Positions 55,134 to 64,000 of a stretch of DNA of 64,000 bases are shown in pieces. Position 1 is the stretch's first letter. Each line of letters opens with the position of its first letter. The notes beneath the pieces were generated by a model. The model did not search any database, was not told where the DNA came from, and worked only from the letters and a program-made list of their open reading frames with translations. Position numbers and translations under genes: made by a program. This stretch comes from Acanthosepion lycidas (Eukaryota > Mollusca > Cephalopoda > Sepiida > Sepiidae): the NCBI GenBank assembly GCA_963932145.1, contig OZ010595.1:91940971-92004970 (forward strand). The letters are read 5' to 3'.

Positions 55134-55235
55134 AAAAGAAAGAATGAAAGCTAAAAATATAAAATAAACTGAAGGGGTCAATGCTAAAGTTGACACAACC
55201 TAAATATAATATTTTAATTCAATGATATCAAAAGT
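54386..55235. other. No recognised gene; TA and CA microsatellites
   Basis: TA tract at 54623-54649 and TA/CA tract at 55096-55133. The part 54780-55090 has words like CAGTCTACTGTCTTC but no readable frame. Confidence 0.45.
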
Positions 55236-55238
55236 CAC

Positions 55239-55297
55239 GACTCAGTTTCATGTGAAAACAATCATCAAGCAGAATAAGTATCACATGAAACTGAGTA
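55239..55297. repeat. Perfect 16-bp inverted repeat, hairpin
   Basis: ACTCAGTTTCATGTGA (55239-55254) mirrors TCACATGAAACTGAGT (55282-55297) with a 27-base loop containing CAATCATCAAGCAG. A TA tract follows at 55308. Confidence 0.9.
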
Positions 55298-55301
55298 GCA
55301 T

Positions 55302-55304
<3 letters not shown>

Positions 55305-55340
<36 letters not shown>
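55305..55340. repeat. (TA)n microsatellite
   Basis: Pure TA run to the right of the hairpin. Confidence 0.95.
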
Positions 55341-55342
<2 letters not shown>

Positions 55343-55417
55343 TAACCAGGTAAGCAATGACTGGCCACTACTTTAATTTTCATGTGTTTGCACACAATCT
55401 TCAGGTAGCCAGTAATA

Positions 55418-55495
55418 TTAGGTTGGTGCAAAAATAATATCGTTTTCTCACATGTTACTATGTGAGAAAACGACATTATTTTTGCACCAACCTAA
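55418..55495. mobile_element. Palindromic mariner MITE, copy 7
   Basis: 78 bp, TA at 55416-55417 and 55496-55497. Arms AATATCGTTTTCTCACATG and its mirror differ at one base. Confidence 0.95.
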
Positions 55496-55499
55496 TAGT

Positions 55500-56505
55500 A
55501 AGGTGACTACCTTACATACGACTGGATGAGTACAATTTGGCAAGCAAATCAAACTCGCACAGTGAGGGGGTGGTAGATCATTCAGCCAAGATCTAAAATG
55601 ACAAAAAAAAAAAAAAAAAAAAAAAAGAATAAAATTCAACCTGGAGAAGCTTGCCAGTATAGCAAAAAGCACTCAATAACAAGAGAATTTTTTTTTTTTT
55701 TTTTTTTGCAAAAGGGTCTAGAGTTGCTGTAAGGTCTCTTTTAGCTGAGTAGGCTAAAGTACACTGAGCTTAAACAATGTAAGAAAGGCACATTTTCTGT
55801 ATTAAGATTTTTTATTGCCCAGACATCGATTTCTATCAAAAAAGCACCAATGAATGAAACAGGTATATCTAGTCAACCACACATTTCCACTCAATATAAC
55901 ATTTATAGTAAAAAGAAATACATATTTAAAAAGGTCAGGTGCATGATTTACCACGTTACCAAGCACTTCTGGCCACGATTGGATGTATCGGTCTTCTTTA
56001 TAGTGGTTGTAAAAATATCAAATGTTTGTCACATTTGTAATTAGATCGCAGTATATGAGTAACACTAAAGATATAAAGGTATTATGTTATCGATGCCGTC
56101 AGAAGTTAAAAGAGGACAAAGGGAAGTACTTCCCATGTTTAGCTTAGTCATTAAAATAACTCATTATTACTTAGTAACGTCTACTGAGCATGCCTTGCTG
56201 ATGAGGTGCATTAGCACACATATAGAAAATGGTGTAGTAAAAAATATAGCAATCCATAATAAAAATCTACTGAAAACATTGAAATGATGATTAATTAAAC
56301 ATTTAAGTAATGTTTATTATAGAGTCATTTTAGGAAAAAAAATGCTGTCTTTTGAATTTTGGAAGAATAAATATTTGAAAGATTCTCATGTTTCATTTAA
56401 TACAGTTAAGTCAAATTGGTTATGCTAGCAGGAATAATAAATAACAGAGTTAAGCCAACATACCAATAGTAATGTCAGTATATATGTAAAATTTCAGATA
56501 TAACT
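55500..56505. other. No recognisable gene; A and T tracts
   Basis: A tract at 55602-55625 and T tract at 55689-55707. Frames at 55850-56044 and 56084-56287 are unsupported. Confidence 0.45.
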
Positions 56506-56511
56506 AAGAAT

Positions 56512-57350
56512 GAACTTTATCAAGGCAAATCTAAGGTCTGTGTATATCTCCGAGATGATTATTTATATTATTTGGACCGTTCACAACGTTTCTGCCATTC
56601 TATGCTCCAGCCTTCTTCAGTTGACTGGAATTTTGAACCAGACCCTTCATTAAGGTTCACTGAGATTGTTCTAGTTCCACATGCTATGCCACTTCTAAAT
56701 GTCTCGGTTATTTCATATTAACTCAACTCTCCTCAAGGACACATGGCCCATTGAATAAAGGCGTAATATATATTTCTGTAAAAGGACAATATGAACAAAA
56801 AGAAAATTTATCTTAGTCAGCATGTTTTGTCCTCTGATGGACTTTATCAAGGGAAATCTAAGGTCTGTCTATATCTCTGAGATGAGATATTATGATTATT
56901 TACATTATTCAGAGTGTTATCTTCCTTGCTATATTCACAACATTTCAGCCATTGTATTCTCTGGTCTTCTTCAGGTGATTGGAATTTTGAACCGTACCCT
57001 TCATTTCATCTGCCTTTATCCATTAGGCCATGTGTCCTTGAGGACACATGGCCCAATGGATAAAAGCATTGGTTAGAGCCAATGACTAGACCAAAGAGTT
57101 GTGAGTTCAATACCAGGCTACAGCAGTAGTGAACCAAAAAATTTGGAGAGTCGAGTTAAAGGGAAATAACAGAGACATTCAGAAGAGGCTTGGCACGTGG
57201 AACTAGAACAGTCTATTCCAGTAGACGAAATGAAGAGTTCACTTTGAAATTCCAATCACCTGAAGAAGGCTGGAGCATACAACGACCGAAACATTGTGTA
57301 TATGGCAAGGAACATGAGGATAACAGTACGAATAATGTAAATAATGCAAA
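56512..57350. mobile_element. Tandem and inverted array of three PLE 3' modules
   Basis: Module 1 (56537-56775, antisense) and module 2 (56860-57037, antisense) are both preceded by the same flank, ACTTTATCAAGG plus AAATCTAAGGTCTG, at 56512 and 56838. Module 3 (57038-57350) is sense and meets module 2 at a perfect palindrome CCATGTGTCCTTGAGGACAC (about 57025-57049). Module 3 is the most complete: GGCCCAATGGATAAAAGCAT (A-box-like), GAGTTCAATACC (B-box-like), GGCACGTGGAACTAGAACAG, TCACCTGAAGAAGGCTGGAG, CGACCGAAACATTG and AATAATGTAAATAATG. Confidence 0.8.
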
Positions 57351-57359
57351 TGTAAGGAT

Positions 57360-57598
57360 TTCATTTTACATCAGGTTAAACATTTACTTACTTTTGTTTA
57401 TTAGACATTAAATTACATTAATTAGCATCCTCCATAGTTTACCTCAGCTTTTCAATTAACCTGAAGAATGTTTGATTGTTCTAAATTTTATTGAAAAACA
57501 AACATTTGAATATCAATACATGTTGAAAAATAAAACATTTGCTTTAATAAAGTTCATCAGACGATGAAATGCATCAGTGAAGATAAGTTTTCCTTTTG

Positions 57599-57600
<2 letters not shown>
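57360..57600. other. No recognisable feature
   Basis: AT-rich sequence before a TA tract at 57605-57630. Confidence 0.4.
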
Positions 57601-57629
<29 letters not shown>

Positions 57630-57637
57630 ACTGAATA

Positions 57638-57701
57638 GGTTGGTTGGTTGGTTGGGTTTTATGGTATATCAACCACTGTAAGTCATTTAATGCCAAATTA
57701 A

Positions 57702-57742
<41 letters not shown>

Positions 57743-57925
57743 CTATACATATATTAAATATACAGTACTATTAAACGTATAGCTGGCAACATTATAGTTT
57801 CAAAAACGTATATATAGCTGGCAACATTATTGTTACAAAAATGCATAGCTGGCAACATTATTTTTTCCAAAAAACGCATAGCTGGCAACATTATTGTTAC
57901 AAAAACGCATAGCTGGCAGATAGAT
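57638..57925 (-). mobile_element. SINE tail, TA/CA tract and minisatellite, second copy
   Basis: GGTTGGTTGGTTGGGTTTTA, TCATTTAATGCCAAATTAAG, (TA)n with CACACACC, then AATATACAGTACTATTAAAC and four to five units with CTGGCAACATTAT. The same order as 5979-6400, with fewer units. Confidence 0.8.
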
Positions 57926-58224
57926 AGAGTGTGTGTAAATATAAGAGTGAACACTGAGGTCAACTGAGTGATGACAGTGTGTTGTATGACTGAGCACAAC
58001 CTTTAGATCATGTGGTTTCAAAAGTCCTGTAACTTATTCAGGTTATAGGGGCACCACATGTACTGCAGCCATAGCAGCAGTGGAAAATCTAGGACAAGAT
58101 AGCTTGATATCAAGATCAACCCTCTCCAAGCAGGCTTAAATTCAATTTTCTTTTCTAAAACTGGGATAGAAGGCTTAGATTGTTTTGCTATTTATCCATA
58201 ACTGAGAAAGAAGCAATGGATTCA
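57926..58224. other. No recognisable feature
   Basis: Short minus frames extend from the minisatellite into this stretch and are not supported. Confidence 0.4.
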
Positions 58225-58355
58225 TACCTTTCTCCAGTGTATTAGTATGTAAATAAATGTAACAAAATTGACTGGAATTTGAACTTTACTCTCCCATTTC
58301 TTATTCCAAGCCACAATCCATTACACCACTGCACATTTCTGGAGTGCAGACCCCC
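58225..58355 (-). mobile_element. tRNA-like part of the 5S/tRNA SINE, antisense
   Basis: On the minus strand: GTGGTGTAATGGATTGTGGC (A-box-like), then AAATTCCAGTCAATTTTG after GAGTAAAGTTC, and the tail GTATGAATCCATTGC. The order and words follow 1250-1400 and 44480-44600. The 5S part is not seen. A C10 run follows at 58351-58360. Confidence 0.5.
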
Positions 58356-58359
58356 CCCC

Positions 58360-58785
58360 CAATACACCCAACTAAAAGTAAACTAGGTAAAATCAGTAAA
58401 ATAATACAAGAAAGAATTAAATCAGAACAAAGTTAGGAGTTGTAACAGAGTTGGTAAGTTGGATGTTGATGTAGTAATTACCCTGTTGTCATATATATTT
58501 GTAATAGTAGTTGATAGAGGAATCCTTTTTGATTTTTTTAAACTGACGTACAACGATATTTTTCTTTATCGTGATGTGAATTACTGATATTGATGTGGTG
58601 CATGCTAAAAAAATCTTCTCAGTCTTACTGTCTCTAGTTTCTTTAAAAGTTTGTTCTTGTTTTTGCTTGTTCTGAGAATTTTGTTGTTAAGGATAGCGTT
58701 TAAGATTGTCGACTTTTGATTTTCCAGTGCAATTGTGATATGCATGCATTGTGTTCCTTTTGGCTACTGCTACCTGCTAATACTC
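58360..58785. other. Unclassified, possibly part of a retroelement
   Basis: No readable frame. Continues into the inverted-repeat arm at 58788. Confidence 0.35.
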
Positions 58786-58787
58786 TG

Positions 58788-58943
58788 CTCCCTCTTGTGG
58801 CAGAAGGGTCGGTTTTATAATGATAACGTTTCAGATTTGAGAATGATGAAATACCTTTCTCATCTTTCATCATTGGTAGCAAGGTTGTTTTAGGATGATG
58901 AAATTTTTATCTTTATTTCCAGGGATGATGAAATATCCTTATC
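58788..58943 (+). repeat. Left arm of inverted repeats flanking a PLE
   Basis: CTCCCTCTTGTGGCAGAAGG, ATACCTTTCTCATCTTTCAT and ATCTTTATTTCCAGGGATGA have reverse complements at 60893-61010. Spacing is about 1.95 kb, with PLE coding remnants between. Confidence 0.85.
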
Positions 58944-59189
58944 ATTTGTCACTGGTGGAAAGGTTGTTTTTAGTGATGATGAAATATCATCATCATCATT
59001 CTGGATCATAAAGTAAACCAGTGAAAAAACACAAAATCCAACCATAGACTGATTCTGTAATAAAAATTATAAACATAATTGTAAATTTATACAACTACAT
59101 ATAAAAGATTTCTGTCCTTTAATAAGTGGACACATATGCTAGATAAAGTCATCTCCCTAACTCAGGAACATATAAAAATGAGCAAAAAT

Positions 59190-59190
59190 G

Positions 59191-59224
<34 letters not shown>
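59190..59224. repeat. A tract
   Basis: Pure A run of about 31. Confidence 0.95.
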
Positions 59225-59226
<2 letters not shown>

Positions 59227-60240
59227 ACCACTGTGAAAAATATTGGACAACAAAGATGTTTGGCTAAAGAAAGGAACAAGAGGAATGTTTGGCATTACAG
59301 TGGGAAGTTTTGATGGATACGAAACCTTTGAGCTGATATGAATATACAAACCACATGAAATAAGCAAAATAATGAACAAAAGTTATATATACCTCACATG
59401 CAACACAGTCTCTCGATTGAAAGAAACAAGCAAAAAAAAAAAAAAAAAAACTTGAAAAGTAATTACAAAAATTTTAAAAGATATAGCATTTGACAAGCAT
59501 AACAACAAACTTAAAATATACTGGATTTTTAGCAAAATTCTCATACACACCACATAATGCAAAAAATGCCAACAGAAATAGGAAATTGCATGGTTTAACC
59601 ATGACCCTCATAACAGAAATGTAAAAACAAATATAAGAAAAGCATTAATTAAATTCATCTACAAGCACTTTCTCCAATCAAGCAGACTCCATAATATATT
59701 CAACAGAAATACATTAAAAATCAGCTAAAGTCGTGCAAAGAACATGACAAAAATAAGAAAAATAGCCGAGAAATCATTGACGCCTCCCAAATGCAGCTGT
59801 AAGTACAGAGAAAAGCATGAATTTGCTTGAAAAGTAATATAATAAATGAAACCATGGTAAAAACATCAGATAAAAAAAAGAATTATATATATATATATAT
59901 ATAGGAATAACTGGAGCACTCTGGAAATGGAGAAACTACACACAAACATTTCAACAATAATAAATATGTGAACAACATGATTCTTAACATATATGGGAAA
60001 TTAAAAACAGAAAGCAAAACAATAATCCCCAAAATTGTCAACTTTTTCTGGATGAAAAAATAGCTATAAAAATTTTCTCAGGACAACATAAATTACTAAA
60101 TAAAAGATCAGAACTTTTTACTGAAAAATCAAGATCTTTTAAAACATCACCAAAAAAAAAAAAAAAAAAATGCATTACAACATGCACAATATATTTTAAA
60201 CAAAGCCAAAAGCTTAAATATTGGAAATAAGATAACCATG
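59225..60240 (+). pseudogene. Old Penelope-like element, RT to endonuclease end
   Basis: Plus-strand reading gives FGITVGSFDGYETFEL, matching the MGSFDGAExCELVG word of many invertebrate PLE reverse transcriptases. Further on come NVKTNIRKALIKFIYKHFLQ, NTLKIS, LTPPKCSCKYREKHEF (cysteine-rich insertion), IYIGITGALWKWR (GIY-YIG word), and FSGQHKLLNKRSELFTEK near the end. The order fits PLE proteins. It has poly(A) and TA tracts inserted (59434-59450, 59884-59903, 60150-60169) and is heavily decayed. The same carboxyl-terminal words occur at 13600-13720. Confidence 0.65.
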
Positions 60241-60332
60241 TACACCAATAAATAAATTAAGTAAATAAAAAATAAACAAATTAACTATACAAAAATGCTT
60301 ACATAACAATTTCTAAGTAAATTTAATAGAGG
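60241..60332. other. AT-rich spacer
   Basis: Simple AT-rich sequence with AATAAATA words. Confidence 0.4.
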
Positions 60333-60762
60333 AATCCCTCGATTAGTGTGGCTAATGTGTACATTAAATGATATGCATTAAGTGAATATAATAACTTACA
60401 GGAAATGATGCAATTTGTACCACAAATTTTAGTCTTATTCATATTTAATTGCTAATTTGCATAATTTTAAATTAAAATATAAGTGCATATTATATATATA
60501 TATATATATAATTATTTATATATTATATGTGCGGTACTTATTAGAAAGCGCTCAATATCAGAGTTTGTCTGACGATCGCTAAAGCATGAAACTGAGGGTC
60601 ACAAACTCACATCTATCGATCCAAAAATATATATTACATTAAGAAATGGACAAAGTCCGACAATTTATTTATTAAAGACATTTTTATGTTTAACATTCTT
60701 TTTATAGATACAAGTATTTAAGTAAATGCTCTGTTTATAATAAACAGTATTAAATAACATTT

Positions 60763-60872
60763 ACCGGCCTGAATGTCCGAGAAATTTTCATAGAAAATAT
60801 TCGTCCTTTGACAGGATTCAAACAGAACCGTCATTTACGCTGATGTGCCTTAACCGACTCGGCCACAAAGGA
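60763..60872 (-). mobile_element. tRNA-derived sequence with perfect acceptor stem
   Basis: On the minus strand TCCTTTG (60870-60864) pairs with CAAAGGA (60810-60804) over seven bases. Between are GGCCGAGTCGGTTAAGGC (D arm and A box), a 4-of-5 anticodon stem with loop GCGTAAA (GTA at the anticodon place, C for U33), and GTTTGAATCC (B box). The T stem does not pair. The sequence goes on with TTTTCTATGAAAATTTCTCG, so it looks like a SINE head or tRNA pseudogene and not a working tRNA gene. Confidence 0.55.
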
Positions 60873-60892
60873 TCGTTCGGTTGGCAAGGTCA

Positions 60893-61012
60893 TGATAAGG
60901 ATATTTCATTATCCCTGGAAATAAAGATAAAACAACCTTGCTACCAGTGATGAAAGATGAGAAAGGTATTTCCTCATTCTAAAATTATAAAACCAACCCT
61001 TCTACCACAAGA
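60893..61012 (-). repeat. Right arm of inverted repeats flanking a PLE
   Basis: Reverse complement of 58788-58943, with AATCCTTATC-type, TCCAGGGATAATGAA and CTACCAGTGATGAAAGATGA words. It lies next to the tRNA-derived sequence. Confidence 0.85.
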
Positions 61013-61084
61013 GTGATATATATTACATATATAAGATACAATAAAGATGCTATGAATTAATATTTATTAATCTGATTTTTTATA

Positions 61085-61137
61085 AAAAAAAAAACCCAAA
61101 AAAACCAAAAAAACCAAAAAAAAAACCCAAAAAAAAA

Positions 61138-61174
<37 letters not shown>

Positions 61175-61261
61175 AAAAAAAAAAAAAAAACCAAAAAAAA
61201 AACCAAAAAAAAAAACAAACCAAAAAACAAAAAAAAAAAAAACAAAAAAAAAAAAAAAAAC
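61085..61261. repeat. A-rich tract with CC and C interruptions, about 177 bp
   Basis: Runs of A broken by CC, CCC or C. On the minus strand it gives FFFGFFF peptides in all frames, rejected as genes. It probably derives from an expanded retroposon tail. Confidence 0.95.
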
Positions 61262-61264
61262 AGT

Positions 61265-61705
61265 GGTCTGCCACATACCATTCTTGTGTTCTTCATTTTA
61301 ATGGGGGAGGACTGAGAAATTGCTCATTCAAATTTTCAAAACATAAACATTAATATTTTAACCTGAAAATTTGATTTATAATCTTCCCATAGTAAATGCT
61401 TACATCAAATGTCCGTTTCTTTTTTTGTTTTTTTTTTAACAAAAATCAGAAATTTCCTTTTAAGATCTTCAAAATTAACATGAAAAAAAAAAAAAAAAAA
61501 AAAATATTCAAAATTTATAATAGAAACAAATATTCAAATATATATTTTTTTTTTTTATCGCCTTATGTTATGAAATTTATAAACATCCCTTTTTTTTTTT
61601 TTAAAATAGACTGCAATTACTTAGATAACGTAATACTTGACAAATAAAATATTTACACATTTTCCATTTTTAAATTTTAGAAAATCTTAATCAGTAAGTA
61701 TAAAA
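61265..61705. other. No recognisable gene; A and T tracts
   Basis: A tract at 61483-61504, T tracts at 61545-61556 and 61590-61602. Confidence 0.5.
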
Positions 61706-61707
61706 AA

Positions 61708-62150
61708 ATCAGTCTATATTCCTGAGATGAGGTATTATGTACATTATTTGGACTATTGTCCTCATCTTTGTCACCATATTTACTACATTTCAGCTGTTGT
61801 ACGCTCTGGCCTTCTTCAGGTGATTGGAACGTCAAACTGAACCCTTTATTTTGCTCACTGGGGTAGACTGTTCTAGTTCCACATGCCATGTTTAATGGAT
61901 GTCAGTTATCTCCTGTTAATTTCCCTCTTAAAGTTCTCCACTGCCTTAATCAGGTATTGAACTCACACTCTCTGAGTCCTGTCACTGGATCTAACTAACG
62001 CCTTTATCCACTGTGCCAGTGAGTGAAATAAAGGGTTCAGTTTGACATTCCAACCAGCTGAAGAAGGCCAGAGTGTACAATAATCAAAACGTAATAAATA
62101 AGGCAAAAAAAGATGAGGACAATAAACCAAATAATGTAAATAAAAAAATC
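61708..62150. mobile_element. Inverted pair of PLE 3' modules
   Basis: 61708-62020 antisense: CCTGAGATGAGGTATTATGT, ACATTTCAGCTGTTGTACGC, CCTTCTTCAGGTGATTGGAA, TCTAGTTCCACATGCCATG, ATTGAACTCACACTC and CCTTTATCCACTGTGCC. 62020-62145 sense: GAAATAAAGGGTTCAG, CAGCTGAAGAAGGCCAGAG, GATGAGGACAATAAACC and AATAATGTAAATAA. Confidence 0.7.
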
Positions 62151-62309
62151 AGTTTTCAATTACTATGGTTAAACTGAGGAAATTTTACCACACTAATCAA
62201 GTATTATGCATGCACTAATTGAATTTTGGTACATAAAAATTTTAGTTCACTAATCAAAAATGCATTAATCAAATGTGCATTAATTGAGGGATTCCTGTAT
62301 TAATAAATA

Positions 62310-63009
62310 GAAAAACATTCTAAGGTAACAATAAATAAATAAAAATTTAAAAGTTAACAAAAATCTAAAACAATAAAACTACATTTTTTATTTTTTTTCA
62401 TTTCAATAATTATAATATAATTATAATAAGATTATAATTTTATGATTTTTCTATTCAATAGAAAAACACAATAAACTGGAAATAATTGAACTTTGTTAAG
62501 TGTGCAACCCACACAGCCTGAAGACTACAATCAAGCAAGAAAAACAGTTGTCATTTGGTGTTGACCTCAATGTCCATTCATATTTGTTTTGTTAAATAGA
62601 CAAGGAATATCTTGTGAGATTGTTCATTTAATTTTTCTTGTGCCCTTTTATTTATAGCATTAGTTCAAAAGTACTTTTGGCAAATACTTTAATATATACA
62701 TTTTTTTGATTTGGTTTCTATACCGTGTTGTGGTATGGGAGGCATTTTTGTGATGAGAATTTCATTCAAAGCAAAGATTTTGTTTAGTTTCTGATAACAG
62801 CTACAACATTTCTTGTGCATATTGTAAGAAAAAAAAAAAAACAAAAAAAAAACAAACACAATGATGTATTTCTCCACACAAACTTAATCCTCAAAAAAGA
62901 AAAATTAAATAAAATTGTTCAAAATATTTCTTGTCTGTCATATTTAATGAAACCTGTATAAAAAAGGACTGCTGCCCAAATACACAAACGTGTGTGTGTG
63001 TGTGCAATC

Positions 63010-63059
<50 letters not shown>

Positions 63060-63645
63060 TTGCATACATACACAAATACACAGAAGGTGTGCCTGATATT
63101 TAAGATCACACATTTATCCCCTAATTAAAGATTAATGTAACTTTTTAATATCTATATATAACATTGAGAGACATTTTTCTCTTGTATACAAAAGACTCAA
63201 ATCTATGAACCATTTTACAACCATTTTGAAGCTGATTAAAAGCAAGCAACAACTGACAAAAAGTGTTGAAACATTGAGTACTTTTGTACTGTGATAGTGT
63301 CCATGTCAATTTATTTCTTAAATTTACATAAAAAAGGAAATACAGTCAAATTGGGTATTACTGGTAGCAAGGGAATGATTGCATATCCTGCAAATAATAA
63401 CAATTGGTATTAAAAGCCAAGATCAAAATTTGAATTTCAAATGCTGATTTTCAAGATCTACTGGCAAGTTCTTCCAACTTGGTAAATTCTTCATGCCTCA
63501 TCTCAGTTTTTCTGCGCTTGGTTATTAAATAAATATTAATAAATAATAGTTTGCTTGATAGTTGAAGTAGTTGTGTATTTGATCTTTGTTTCAAATAGTT
63601 GCTCTTTGTATATTTATGCTTGACTCTGTGTTGGTATTTTTTTTT
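62310..63645. other. No recognisable gene; TA tract
   Basis: TA tract at 63014-63056 preceded by GT at 62992-63004. A tract at 62829-62852. Frames here are low in complexity. Confidence 0.5.
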
Positions 63646-63649
63646 TTTT

Positions 63650-64000
63650 TTTTTTTTAACTAATTTCTATCCAATACAAGGCCCAAGAATCACTCAAGAT
63701 AGAGGGCTTCTGAATGAGGTGCTTGTATGGATGTAAGAGGTGTAAGTAAGTATAGTTTATGAAGATATATGGGAAAAATAATGGTTTTCTCTAGACATGA
63801 AGAGGTCAAGATTGGTGTGTACAGGGAAGCATCATCTTGGATATTTCTTTCACAAATGAGCAGTTTTCAGGAGAACATGTCCAAGGGGAACTTCCTTTTT
63901 ACAAATGGAATATGAAGGGAGGGAAGATTAACCTTCTGTACATACCATTATGGGCTCCAAAATGTAAAGGTAGTGAGAGGCTTGTGACATTGAGTTAAAT
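63650..64000 (-). mobile_element. LINE 3' end, family B, antisense, cut by window edge
   Basis: TTAACTAATTTCTATCCAAT, AGGCCCAAGAATCACTCAAG, TTCTCTAGACATGAAGAGGT and GGAAGCATCATCTTGGATAT follow the order seen at 37905-38110. T tract at 63638-63657 is the reversed tail. Confidence 0.6.

Larger units (their letters stand above)
60333..62303. mobile_element. Pogo-like ends bracketing nested repeats
   Basis: GGAATCCCTCGATTAGTGTG at 60333 is mirrored by ATTAATTGAGGGATTCCTGT near 62280-62300. Inner words of the two sides (GATTAGTG, ACCACA) also mirror. Between them lie a TA tract, a tRNA-like sequence, a repeat arm, an A tract and a PLE pair. I read this as one old pogo-like element or MITE opened by later insertions, but two separate ends are also possible. 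Confidence 0.4.

Noticed and set aside
56200-56245. GCTGATGAGGTGCATTAGCA with a GTGC/GCAC stem and a later GAAAA
   Set aside because: Extra bases lie between the stem and GAA, so the hammerhead core is not continuous.
61057-61296. FFFGFFF-type minus frames
   Set aside because: Translation of the A-rich tract on the other strand.

Overview
The window is AT-rich metazoan DNA. I recognise no complete host protein-coding gene, rRNA gene or intact tRNA gene in it. Almost everything identifiable is transposon debris, microsatellite or minisatellite. The mix is Penelope-like elements (PLEs), 3'-truncated LINEs of several kinds, 5S/tRNA SINEs, mariner, Tc1, pogo-like and piggyBac-like DNA elements with their MITEs, and a few LTR fossils. 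From memory this resembles intergenic or intronic DNA of a mollusc, most likely a coleoid cephalopod. That placement is an inference and not proven by the sequence.

Layout. 0-7 kb: a 28-bp minisatellite, LINE 3' ends of two families (A and B), 5S/tRNA SINEs, and a minisatellite built on the word CTGGCAACATTAT. 7-13 kb: a deleted mariner remnant, a mariner-type element with both inverted ends (10204-11434), a LINE zinc-finger tail and the first palindromic MITE. 13-18 kb: three PLE pieces with two hammerhead-ribozyme-like motifs. 19-22 kb: an LTR retroelement fossil. 22-31 kb: LINE copies, a second GIY-YIG PLE, and a Tc1 element (29017-30583) inserted into a LINE. 31-42 kb: six MITEs of one TTAGGTTGGTGCAAAA family (seven in the window), one nested in a piggyBac-type MITE, plus a pogo-like MITE. 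42-49 kb: a weak possible exon, a nearly full 5S-derived SINE, a 780-bp palindrome built around a PLE module, and a second LTR fossil. 49-64 kb: a LINE carboxyl end, a solo LTR, tandem and inverted PLE modules, an old PLE flanked by inverted repeats, a tRNA-like sequence and long A or TA tracts.

The most interesting system is the PLE module. In two independent copies the same order follows the GIY-YIG endonuclease end: a linker, a tRNA-like segment with A- and B-box words, then a tail with a CTGAAGA...CGAAA hammerhead-like core. The module recurs at least ten times and is repeatedly arranged head to head as inverted pairs. Second are the MITEs, whose ends look almost the same as human MADE1 and whose two arms match each other even where copies differ. 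Third are the 5S-tRNA chimeric SINEs.

Limits: boundaries of old repeats are approximate, family names come from motif recognition without searches, and no alignment or folding program was run.
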